This document shows positions 8,401 through 17,000 of a stretch of 64,000 nucleotides of DNA, in pieces. Numbering within the stretch: the first letter of the stretch is position 1; each line of letters opens with the position of its first letter. Source of the stretch: Cyanidium caldarium (taxonomy: Eukaryota > Rhodophyta > Bangiophyceae > Cyanidiales > Cyanidiaceae); NCBI GenBank assembly GCA_026184775.1, contig JANCYW010000006.1, positions 62,001-126,000 on the forward strand. The letters run 5' to 3'. The translations under genes were made by a program, and so were the position numbers. Below the pieces are notes generated by a model. That model had not been told where the DNA came from and did no database searches. It saw nothing but the letters and a program-made list of their open reading frames with translations.

Positions 8401-10627
8401 AGAGACGGAAACGCGTCTCGCGGCGGTGCGCGCCCTGTCGCAGGTGGTCGACCGCCTGGGCACCGCGCTGATCCCCTACGCAGCCTTTCTGGTGGCGCCG
8501 GTGTTGTCCCGCATGGTGGATGCGGATTTGCGAGTGCGCACCGCCAGCTGTTCCATCTTCGGCACCCTGGTGCGGCTGCTCCCGCTGGAGGCGGGCGTTG
8601 CTGACGAGCCGGACGCATCCGAGGCGTTCCGGCAAGAGCGGCGGGTGGCGCGCGAGTTTATCGGGCAGCTGCTGGGTGCGCGACCGCCCGACCGCTTCGA
8701 GCTGCGCATTCCTGTGGCCGACGGCGTGCGTCTCCGCGACTACCAGCAGGACGGGCTGGATTGGCTGGCGTTTCTGCATCGTTTCGGCTTGCACGGAGCG
8801 CTGTGCGATGACATGGGCCTCGGCAAGACGTTGATGACGCTGTGCATGATGGCCGCCGATCGGTACGCAGAGCTGCACGACATGCTGGCGGTTGTGGGCG
8901 AGGCGCGCGACGCCCCCACATCGAGGCGTCTTCCGAGTTTGGTCATCTGTCCGGCCAGCGTCATGCATCACTGGCACGACGAGGCGTTGCGCTTCTTCCC
9001 GCAACACTTGACGCCGGTGTTGGTGTACGGTGGCCCGCCGCCCGAACGCGTCCTGCATCAACAGCGTTGGCGCGAGTCGGTTTCCGGGGATGCGCCGCCC
9101 GCGCTGCTGATCACCAGCTACGAGATCGCCCGCAGCGACGCCGCCTTTCTGTCGGGCATCGCCTTCTCGTACGTGGTGCTGGACGAGGGCCACATGATCA
9201 AAAACGCCAAGACCAAAGTGTCACAGGCGGTGCGGGCGCTGAATGCGCGGCACCGCCTCATCCTCACCGGCACCCCGATTCAAAACTCGGTGTTGGAGCT
9301 GTGGGCGCTGTTCGACTTTCTGCTGCCGGGTTTTCTGGGCACGGAGGAGTCGTTCAATGCGGTGTACGCCAAGCCGATCCTGGCGTCGCGCAACCCGCGC
9401 TGTTCCGAGGCGGTGCGCGAGGCCGGCGAGGTGGCCATGGCGCAGCTGCATCGGCAGGTGCTGCCATTCATCCTGCGACGGATGAAGGAGGATGTGCTGC
9501 GGGATTTGCCGCCCAAAGTGATCCAGGATTATTACTGCGAGTTGAGTGCGGTGCAGCGGTTTCTGTACGACGAGTTTGCGCGACAGTTTCGCACCGATCT
9601 GCTGGGCGACGACTTTGGAGCGCAGGCGTCCCGGGCGGCGGACGACGACGAGCTGGCGCCGACCGATGCGCCGATGCCCGCCAAACAGCACATCTTCGCG
9701 GCGCTGATGTACATGCGGCGCCTGTGTTCGCATCCGCGGCTGGTGCTGAAAAGCCAGTCGGAAGCGCAGCGCGCCCACATCAAGACGCTGGTGCGTGGTG
9801 AGGGCCTCTCCCTGCACAGCCTGGAGGTGGCGCCCAAACTGTTAGCGCTGCGGGACCTGCTGTGGGAATGCGGTATCGCCCAGGCAGCTGCTTCCGCCGG
9901 TGCCGAGGGTGGAGCCGACGGCGGCGGTGCCGGCGCCGCCCAACACCGGGTGCTCATCTTCGCGCAGCTCAAAGAGATGCTGGACGTCATCGAGGACGAC
10001 CTTTTCCGTCGCCATCTGCCCGCGGTCACCTACTTGCGGCTGGACGGCGGTGTGGAGCCGCGGCGACGTCAGGACATCGTGAATCGCTTCAACGCCGACC
10101 CCACCATCGACTGCCTGCTGCTGACCACGCACGTGGGCGGACTGGGTCTGAACTTGACCGGCGCCGATACGGTCATCTTCGTCGAGTCGGACTACAACCC
10201 CACGGTGGATTTGCAGGCGATGGACCGCGCGCACCGCATCGGCCAGCGTCGCACGGTGACCGTGTACCGTATCATCACACGCGGCACCATCGAGGAGAAG
10301 ATCATGGGCATTCAGCGCTTCAAGACGCATCTGGCGAACACGGTGGTGAACCGGGAGAATGCCTCGTTGCAGCTGATGCACGCCAGCGAGTTGTTGGATC
10401 TGTTTCGTGGGGCGGAGATGGATGAGGGGAAGCATCGCGCGTCGGAGGCGACGACCACCGAGGGGCTGCGTCGGGCGCCGAAGAGAGGTCGCGGCGTCCT
10501 GCCCGCATGGCAGTCGATGCCGGTGGATGCGGACGCTGAGGATGGCGAAGAGTACGGCGACGAGTTTCGGCACACCGCGGAATTTGTCGACTCGCTGTTG
10601 CAACACGGCCAAAAGGAGAGGAGCTGA
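5429..10627 (+). CDS. MOT1: MOT1/BTAF1, TBP-associated Snf2-family ATPase
   Basis: A 1732-residue nuclear ATPase that removes TATA-binding protein from DNA and so redistributes transcription initiation. The N-terminus (TRLDGLFSLLNAKD...VRRLAADQIAD) is typical of Mot1. Alternating helical HEAT-type repeats run through about residue 1090. The Snf2 helicase follows: motif I DDMGLGKT near 1126, motif II DEGH near 1251 (DEGH rather than DEAH is normal for Mot1), TGTPIQNS, and the C-terminal lobe with GLGLNLTGAD and DRAHRIGQ near 1575-1605. The length is close to yeast and human (about 1850). The frame is open upstream to a further ATG at 4943, but the ATG at 5429 has the family N-terminus and a good context. 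Confidence 0.96.
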   Translation: MAATSKGTRLDGLFSLLNAKDANQRVRRLAADQIADVAPVPTLEEIAAVPPALSALVHRLLVCLLQSPVWDARVAAASAVGRLGERYSTVLRAEQPGADVAAFVGLAFAELNVEMILRAGSVLLSSSGREYAAGPVDVQQQWQALRAELFGSGGAAFLDVDIGVDERDIQVSASAKRPRPTEDKSRLPGASADASMAGHGRSRRRAATNVAPLITEDSGLSADEADYSEASSTLDEDDDRPTNTPGAAEEMPQAFFERLLQHLSEALLSSRWESRHGAAAALRELLSRPALRQALSSARLEDLAVRLFIVLAMDRFGDYAFEQVVAPVRETAAMALGALLPDLASGTVASLAECLVRLARDPSDWQVRHGGLLGLRYVLAVRAGQQPQLLSAALPATLEALQSDDDDVLGAACEALALVAVPLLRWPAVAPEEILRTLWSRLGEMEETSSCVPALMRLMEALMRERGADALADSVELGRLVRLLRHPAPDTRRAVVFCLRQYLAHRSGEPERDLLDALFTLSLWESEQHADIVAAAAECWRLALRPYDAEAPCTGFAAADEVGCRRHPFTIQLWQVACAHSPREAVAQLWQYGRGALAGSSSLRERVEDTAAAGVRMHLRAASLLAIYGVAHGAATATTTEDETPKWLTQMGASRSLVERRLACWVVRECGNAELARALCEPALEATAELAAPLSAEASRLLGTAFTAQVAAMASAVAPTETGRAIAALDETERVRLAVRLCTTDYERYAAPNPEIRERLAALRLQLLSSIGRMRLAEATLRHALSASAVGSLASCGVPLPARVGPWIKALMAVLTGQVELRAATDAEAAAPEIHPAEWPAPLCQRAAEDLARLVRRLPLPGKARDQVVKNLITAECAVALRQLAIELGAELFSSLPQLEREVFFPSTTDVVAQRHRRDVAIQSICDCVDPKLDSRLLALLPQLIAESSDAVAPLCAAHPAPGMQAVIHHLLPRLAPSGAAAAAASIDPEQETETRLAAVRALSQVVDRLGTALIPYAAFLVAPVLSRMVDADLRVRTASCSIFGTLVRLLPLEAGVADEPDASEAFRQERRVAREFIGQLLGARPPDRFELRIPVADGVRLRDYQQDGLDWLAFLHRFGLHGALCDDMGLGKTLMTLCMMAADRYAELHDMLAVVGEARDAPTSRRLPSLVICPASVMHHWHDEALRFFPQHLTPVLVYGGPPPERVLHQQRWRESVSGDAPPALLITSYEIARSDAAFLSGIAFSYVVLDEGHMIKNAKTKVSQAVRALNARHRLILTGTPIQNSVLELWALFDFLLPGFLGTEESFNAVYAKPILASRNPRCSEAVREAGEVAMAQLHRQVLPFILRRMKEDVLRDLPPKVIQDYYCELSAVQRFLYDEFARQFRTDLLGDDFGAQASRAADDDELAPTDAPMPAKQHIFAALMYMRRLCSHPRLVLKSQSEAQRAHIKTLVRGEGLSLHSLEVAPKLLALRDLLWECGIAQAAASAGAEGGADGGGAGAAQHRVLIFAQLKEMLDVIEDDLFRRHLPAVTYLRLDGGVEPRRRQDIVNRFNADPTIDCLLLTTHVGGLGLNLTGADTVIFVESDYNPTVDLQAMDRAHRIGQRRTVTVYRIITRGTIEEKIMGIQRFKTHLANTVVNRENASLQLMHASELLDLFRGAEMDEGKHRASEATTTEGLRRAPKRGRGVLPAWQSMPVDADAEDGEEYGDEFRHTAEFVDSLLQHGQKERS

Positions 10628-10782
10628 TACGTGAGGCAACTGCAAAAGCGCTTTCACGCCACAGAGCAAGTTGTCGCGGGTGCTCGCGGACCAATTTTAT
10701 CACGGTGGCCACCGGACCGCCAGCGGCGCCACGCGCTTGAGCAACATGCCTCACTCAGCGATACACTCCCCTTTCCCCCTGT

Positions 10783-12072
10783 TTATGCCGGCACGCGCGA
10801 CTTTATCTTCTCCAACTCCACCAGGGCGCGCTCGGGCGACAGGCGCGAGTGCGGCCGCCACAACAGCATCAACCGCATCAGCTCAAACAGCAGCCCATCC
10901 TCGCCCTTCAACACCACCAATCCGTCCACAAACCCCTCGGGCACGTGCTGCGCCTGGCCGGCAAACGCCCGCGACGCGTAAAACCCGAGGTCGGTGTCGT
11001 AGGTGCTGCGAAAGTCGTGGGAGAAGCGGCGAAAGTGCCCGACGTCGCGGATCCCCGGGATGATGATGCGCAACAGGCTCATGGCCACCGAGAACACATC
11101 GAACTGGTGCGGGAACTTGGCATCGATAAAGCGCTCGGGCGGCACGTAGTCTTCGTCGGCCGGTCCCCAGCGCGCATTGTACCCGATCACCGCCCCGTAC
11201 CGCGGCGTGCTCAGGAACGCCGCCGAGCCCAGATCCAGTACCCGCACCGCGTGCGCCGCCTCGTCGATGAGCACGTTGGCCGGTTTCATGTCCCGATGCA
11301 CCAAGCCCAGACGCGAGAACCCCACCAGCGCCTGCAACAGATCGTAGGCGACGCGCAAGAAAACCCGGCGGGTGAGTTTGATGCGGTCGGCATCCTCCGG
11401 CGGCACGACCAGACCGAGCGCTCGCGCCAGGCGCCCGATAAAGTCCTCGCCATCGCCATCGGCAGCAGCGGCGGCTTGGCGAAAGTGTTCCTCCAGCGTC
11501 CACCCCGGATGTCGCTGGAAGAAGAGCCACTCGCGTCCGGCATGCTCGCCGTGTCCCAAATACCGCGCAGTGTATCGCCGCAGCTGCGCCACCTCGCCCG
11601 ACTCGATGCACACCCGCACTTGGTCGTTGGCGTACCGCTCGATGGCGAAATAGTAGAGCGCATCGTTCAGATTCACTCCCGAGAAGCGATCGGCCGGCAC
11701 CGTCTTGGCCACACAAGGCAGGCTCGACTCCGGCTCCACCACTTTCTCGGCCTCGTACACGGTGCCGAACGAGCCCACGCCCACCGTCCGCGAGCTGTGG
11801 ATCCGGAAATCCAGCGGGGACACTCGATACCGAGGTGGCGGCACCGGCGCGTATTCCCGAGTGGCCGTTGCGACAGTGCGGTATAACAGAGGGGCCGTCG
11901 GCGGTGGGGGCACCCGAGGAAAGCGGGTGGGGCGTCCGCGCTGCAGGCGATCCCTCCCCCCGAAGCGGGCGAGTTGTCCATTCGATGGTCCATGCAGCGC
12001 ACTCGTCCGCCAGCCTCTTGTCGAAACAAACGCGAGCGCATCGAGTTTATCGTGACCTTTGTTGCAGCTCAT
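10783..12072 (-). CDS. Ser/Thr protein kinase, STN7/STN8-like
   Basis: A 429-residue kinase. The Gly-rich loop is VGVGSFGTVYEAE (about residue 96), with the catalytic loop HRDMKPANVL (about 257). The magnesium motif reads DLG instead of DFG. DLG followed by small residues also occurs in the plant thylakoid kinase STN7 (DLGAA). The lobe after it (FDVFSVAMSLLRIIIPGIR...F) resembles STN7/STN8, so a thylakoid kinase for light-harvesting or PSII proteins is plausible. The first 85 residues are basic and Pro-rich and could be a transit peptide. The longer frame begins only at a TTG (12249), so ATG 12072 was used. The gene diverges from DHFR-TS across just 179 bp. Another plastid or cytosolic kinase family is possible. 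Confidence 0.6.
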   Translation of the reverse strand: MSCNKGHDKLDALAFVSTRGWRTSALHGPSNGQLARFGGRDRLQRGRPTRFPRVPPPPTAPLLYRTVATATREYAPVPPPRYRVSPLDFRIHSSRTVGVGSFGTVYEAEKVVEPESSLPCVAKTVPADRFSGVNLNDALYYFAIERYANDQVRVCIESGEVAQLRRYTARYLGHGEHAGREWLFFQRHPGWTLEEHFRQAAAAADGDGEDFIGRLARALGLVVPPEDADRIKLTRRVFLRVAYDLLQALVGFSRLGLVHRDMKPANVLIDEAAHAVRVLDLGSAAFLSTPRYGAVIGYNARWGPADEDYVPPERFIDAKFPHQFDVFSVAMSLLRIIIPGIRDVGHFRRFSHDFRSTYDTDLGFYASRAFAGQAQHVPEGFVDGLVVLKGEDGLLFELMRLMLLWRPHSRLSPERALVELEKIKSRVPA

Positions 12073-12251
12073 GGTCGTACTCCCGTGCTCGTCCTTACGC
12101 TCCCACCGACGGTCCTGAGCTACCAACCGCTCGACCGGCCGTCCTGCGCGTGTTCGATCGGGCGACTTGAGCGCGCGGGGACGCGCGCCCTCCCCGACAC
12201 GACGGTCGACAGTGCCCGACAGAGGGAGGGCAGAGACCGCTGACAACAACG
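12073..12251. promoter_or_regulatory. Short divergent promoter, STN-like kinase / DHFR-TS
   Basis: Only 179 bp separate two opposite ATGs, so both genes must share this control region. No obvious box is visible. Confidence 0.5.
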
Positions 12252-13868
12252 ATGGGAGGACGGAGATCTAGTTCAGATCACCACGACACCCACCAATCAC
12301 CGGTGATACTGCCATTGCGGGTGGTGGTGGCGGTGCAAGCGGAGGACGGCGGTATTGGAGTGGCGGGAAAGCTGCCCTGGCCGCACATCGCCGAGGACCT
12401 GCGGCACTTTCGCCGCGTGACCACGAAGACGCTGCCAACGGGGTATGCGTCAAGTGCCGGAGTGGGTCCGCGAGCGGCGGTGCTGATGGGACGGCGCACT
12501 TGGGAGTCGCTGCCGGTGGATCGGCGACCGTTGCGCGACCGCGTGAACATCGTCTTGACGCGGGGGGCAACCGATGGGAGTGCCTATAACAGCGGTGTGT
12601 TGGTGGCGGGGAGTGTGGAGGCGGCGTTGGAGTTGGCGCGGGCACACGCCGTATCCGTGGTGTATGTTATCGGTGGGGTGACGGTGTTCCGCGAGGCGAT
12701 GCAGCATCCGGCGTGCGACCGACTCTACGTCACCCGCATCCGACGCGCCGGGAACGCTGCGGCGCCCTACGCTTGCGACACGTATATGCCACCGATCGAT
12801 GCGGCCGCCTTTGTGCCGGTGGCGCATTCGGGCGCGGTGCCGGCGGTGGCCCGCAGCGCGGACGGCGAGGAGGCGGTGTCGTTGGAGTTTGTGGAGTATC
12901 AACGCCGTGACGACCGATTTCGAAGCGAGACGCCCGCGAGCAACGGCGGCAATGATGCCAGTGTCTCGCCATCTAACAATCTCCTCATGAAGACCGCCGG
13001 CAACCCCGAGGAGCGGCAGTATCTCGACCTGGTGCGCCGGGTGCTGACGCAGGGCGCCCTCAAGGCCGACCGCACCGGTGTGGGCACGTTGTCGCTGTTC
13101 GGCGCCACCATGCGTTTCTGTCTGCGCGACCGACGGTTTCCGCTGCTCACCACGAAGCGGGTTTTTTGGCGGGGCGTCGTCGAGGAGCTGTTGTGGATGG
13201 TCCGCGGCAGTACCGACGCCCGATCCCTCTCCTCCAAGGGCGTGCACATCTGGGACGGCAATGGGTCGCGGGCTTTTCTGGATTCGCTGGGCCTCACTGA
13301 CCGGCGCGAGGGCGACTTGGGCCCGGTGTACGGTTTTCAGTGGCGGCATTCTGGCGCGCGCTATGTCGACTGTGAGACCGATTACGCGGGGCAGGGTGTG
13401 GATCAGCTGCAGCGCATTGTGGAGACGCTACGACGCAATCCCAACGACCGGCGCATGGTGATGTGCGCGTGGAACCCGAGCGACCTGCCGGCCATGGCGC
13501 TACCGCCGTGCCATGTGCTGGTGCAGTTTTATGTGGCCGATGGACGGCTATCGTGCGCAATGTATCAGCGGTCGTGTGACTTGGGACTCGGAGTGCCCTT
13601 CAACATCGCCAGCTACGCGTTGCTGACAGTGCTGATCGCGCACGTGACTGGCCTGCAACCCGACGAACTGGTGCATATGCTCGGCGACGCTCACGTGTAC
13701 TGCAATCACGTCGAGGCGCTGCAGGAGCAACTGAAACGGGAGCCGCGTCCGTTCCCCACGCTGCGAATACGTCGTCCGGTGGCCGAGCTGGATGACTTTC
13801 ACTTCGACGACCTGGAGCTGATCGGGTATGCACCACACGCTCCCGTCAAGATGGAGATGGCGGTATAA
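12252..13868 (+). CDS. DHFR-TS: Bifunctional dihydrofolate reductase-thymidylate synthase
   Basis: A 538-residue fusion enzyme that makes dTMP and recycles the resulting dihydrofolate. The DHFR domain is at about residues 15-225 ([35 protein letters not shown]), followed by a linker rich in Ser and Asn. Thymidylate synthase spans about 250-538 ([24 protein letters not shown]). The catalytic cysteine is Cys420 in LPPCHVL, and [15 protein letters not shown] binds dUMP. The C-terminus MEMAV matches the conserved TS tail. The fusion is typical of plants, algae, alveolates and euglenozoans. All key motifs are intact. Confidence 0.98.
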   Translation: MGGRRSSSDHHDTHQSPVILPLRVVVAVQAEDGGIGVAGKLPWPHIAEDLRHFRRVTTKTLPTGYASSAGVGPRAAVLMGRRTWESLPVDRRPLRDRVNIVLTRGATDGSAYNSGVLVAGSVEAALELARAHAVSVVYVIGGVTVFREAMQHPACDRLYVTRIRRAGNAAAPYACDTYMPPIDAAAFVPVAHSGAVPAVARSADGEEAVSLEFVEYQRRDDRFRSETPASNGGNDASVSPSNNLLMKTAGNPEERQYLDLVRRVLTQGALKADRTGVGTLSLFGATMRFCLRDRRFPLLTTKRVFWRGVVEELLWMVRGSTDARSLSSKGVHIWDGNGSRAFLDSLGLTDRREGDLGPVYGFQWRHSGARYVDCETDYAGQGVDQLQRIVETLRRNPNDRRMVMCAWNPSDLPAMALPPCHVLVQFYVADGRLSCAMYQRSCDLGLGVPFNIASYALLTVLIAHVTGLQPDELVHMLGDAHVYCNHVEALQEQLKREPRPFPTLRIRRPVAELDDFHFDDLELIGYAPHAPVKMEMAV

Positions 13869-14064
13869 AGAGCAGACAATTCCAGTTTAATCTGCGGGAG
13901 GAGTGTCGTCGATGCCCCCGCCGCGGACACCTTGCCTGTGTTGCTCCTCTCGCCAGCAGCATCGACGCGGGCCGTCTGCGCAAGAATCTCCGCGCGGCTC
14001 GCGCCAACGCGATCGGGACGGAGGCGTTGGCCGCGGCGAGTGGCCCTTCCACCCTGACCACGTC

Positions 14065-17000
14065 ATGTGCCCGTTAAAAGAGAAAAAGGTCGACAAATCA
14101 CGACACGCACAGAGCAGCAGTGTCGAGGACGTGAGCGTGGGGGAGAAACGGGCGCGCTCGGCGCCGTCGCGACCGCCGTTGCCTGAGCTGTTGGGCCCGT
14201 GGCGGGACGGGCCGGAGCACCAGCGCCGACAGTTGCAACGGCTTCCCGAGGCGATGTGCAGCCGGTGGCGGGCACTGCTCGAGCAGCAGAACGGGGAGGC
14301 AAACGTGTTCGCCGACGTGTTGGAGGAGGTGCTGGCGACGGACGCGCGGGCGGGTAGCGATGAGCCGGAGCGCACAGTGGATTCGCCGCGCCTGCGCCAA
14401 TACCTCTTGGTGGTGAGCGTCGTGTTGACCGCCCTGGCGGGGGCGCGTTACGAGAGCGTGTCCGAGTTGGACGAGGAGACGGGTAGCCCGGTCCGCTGGC
14501 TGAAAGTGGTGGAACACGTGCGCGTGCCACTGTATGTCGAGGGTGCCCCGTGTTTCGAGGCGCCGCCCGAATGGCCGCGTCTGCCTACCCCGCCTGCGGA
14601 TGCCGTAGCCATTCCACTGGTGATCGAGGGCGAGTTGCCGCCGCCGGCGCTCCCCACAACCGCCAACAGCTGGCCCGCGGAGAAGCTGTTCAGTTACGCT
14701 TTGCCCACGCTCACCCAGCTGGTGGGCGGCAGCACCGTGTGCGGCAAAGTGTGGTCGGCCAACGAGCTGGCGTACAAGTGTCGCACCTGCGAACGCGACC
14801 CGACCTGTGCCATATGTGTGGAGTGCTTTCGGGACGGCCATCACCAGGGACACGAGTTTCTGATGATCAAGACCGGCGGCGGCTGCTGTGACTGTGGCGA
14901 TGCGCAGGCGTGGGATGTGCGCGGCTTTTGCAGGCGACACCGAGGCGCCGCCAGCGAGGACGACCAGGTGTTGAACGCGCTACAGCCGGCGGAACTGAAG
15001 CGCGCCGTCCAGCAGGTGGCGGAGGCGCTCAGCGCGCAAATTGCCATGCGGTTGCGCGGTTTGGAGGCGGTCGGCGCCCAGTTGCGACCGGAGCGCTTCA
15101 TGTCGCGCGCCTGGTTGCGTCAGGAAGTGGAACGGCCGCTGCTGCAGGTCGGCCATCTATGCGGGCTGTTGACGGCGCTGTGTCGCGCGGGCAACGCGCC
15201 GCTACGGATGGTGGGCATGGCGGCGTTTGACAGCACCGCGGTGCCGCAACTGGTGGACTACGACATGCACCGATGCATGTTGCACGCGTTCAAGAACGCA
15301 TCGCCGCGCGCCGCGGCGAACGCCGGAGAAAGCGGGGAACGTCTTGGCGCAGAGGACGGGCGGATATGCCAGGCCGGCTACGATCACCCGGTGTGGGGCG
15401 TCTCGCCGCAGTACGCCGGCGTGCAAAAGGCGGCCTACAAACTACTGTTCAACCTGGTCCTGGACCTGACCTGCAAGCGCCAATTCGTGACGTTGCTGGC
15501 GCAGCGGTACGTGCGCATGACATCGTTGGCCATGCGGGCGGCCGACGCCCAACGACCGGCGCGCGTCTCCCCGACGGCATTTCTGGATCACTTTTCGGTG
15601 CAGCTGCTGACGGTGCCGGCGCTGGTGCCGCTGATGACCGGCACCGGCCGCAGAGCGCTGCTGCGACAGGTGGCCGCAGCGTTGCGGCGATGTCTGGGCG
15701 GGCAGCGCACGCGACGGCTGTCGCTATCCGCGTTCCTGGATGAGCACCAACGGGTGGTATATCGCATACTGTACGACTTGCGGTACATCCTGACCCATCC
15801 CGAGGCCGCCGAGCACGCACTCTACCATGACCGCGACTTGTGGACACTGCTGTTGCAGGATACGTTCGTCCTGCTGCAATACGCCGAGCCGATGCGTCGT
15901 CAGACCGGCGCGCACATCGAGTTCGAGAACGAGGCGTGGATGTCGACGCTGTCGTTCGAGCTGGAGTTGCAAAACTTGGCAGAGTGCTGGGTGCGCGGCT
16001 TTCGCCGGGCGGCCACTGCGCAACAGCGGAGCAAGCTGGAGTCGGTGTTTGGCAAGCTGCTCATGCTGGCACGGGATCGCGCGGCGCATCCACCAAAACC
16101 GGTCGGCGAGAGTGCCATCTCCGTGCACCTCCCGCTGCATCGGCTGGGTGCGCGGATGCTGGCGGACGGTCTGGCGCGGCAGCCATCATCGGAATGGCTG
16201 CTGCGGGCGTTTCCGACCGCGGAACGCGGTGTATCCATCGCGCGAGACCCGGTACGCATTCAGGTGCTGATGGCGCAAGTGCAGGCGGGCATGTGGCGGC
16301 GCAACGGACTCACGATGGCGCGACTGGCGGCGCTTTATCGGTCGCGGTACTGTTGCTCGTGGTATCTGGATCTGGATCTGTTTCTGTTGCAGGCGCTCGC
16401 TGCCTGCTGGCCGGAGGCGTTGGTGCAGCTGGCGATGCAGGAATTTCAAGTGGACACCGACGACGACGACCAGCACGTCGACAAGTCATCATCTGCATCG
16501 TCGCCGCCGCGGGAGGATTGTCTGGCGCTGTTGGTGTGGATCGTCAGCGACCGGCATCGTTGCGGCATGGACGCCGAGCAGGTCATCCGGCAGTGTGTGG
16601 TGCAAAAGCTGGCGGCCGAAGGCGGCCAGTGTCCGTTCTCGGAGCTGTCGCGTAGCGCCCTCAGCGAGATGGCCGCCGCCGGCGAGGAGCGCCTCTCTAA
16701 CGTGAGCGAGGCGCAAGTGTCCGCCGTGGTGACGCAGGTGGCCACTTTCCACCGGCCGCAAGGCGTCGAGCAGGGCGTGTATCGGTTGCGCGAGTCGGCT
16801 TGGCGCTGCTTTGACCCGTTCTACGCGCGCTACAGCCGCCGTGACCGGGAAGACGCCCAGGAGGCGTACGATCAGTATCGGCGGGCGCGCCACATGCCGC
16901 TGAACCGCGTACCGGAGGCGAGCCTGGCGGAGCGCCCGCTGTACGCCTGCTTCCACCGCCTCGGGGAGGTGTCGGCGGCAGCGCTGCCGTCGCTGATCGC

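Noticed and set aside
8240-9193. 317-codon minus-strand frame inside MOT1
   Set aside because: It is a mirror of the MOT1 coding frame, rich in Arg, His and Gln, without any family motif. GC-rich genes leave such antisense frames open.
10849-11886. 345-codon plus-strand frame opposite the STN-like kinase
   Set aside because: A shadow of the kinase; composition is Arg/His/Gln-rich and no domain is seen.
13903-14064. Longer N-terminus for the UBR ligase
   Set aside because: The frame begins with GTG, and its first ATG (13912) is only 43 bp after the DHFR-TS stop, leaving no room for a promoter and leader.
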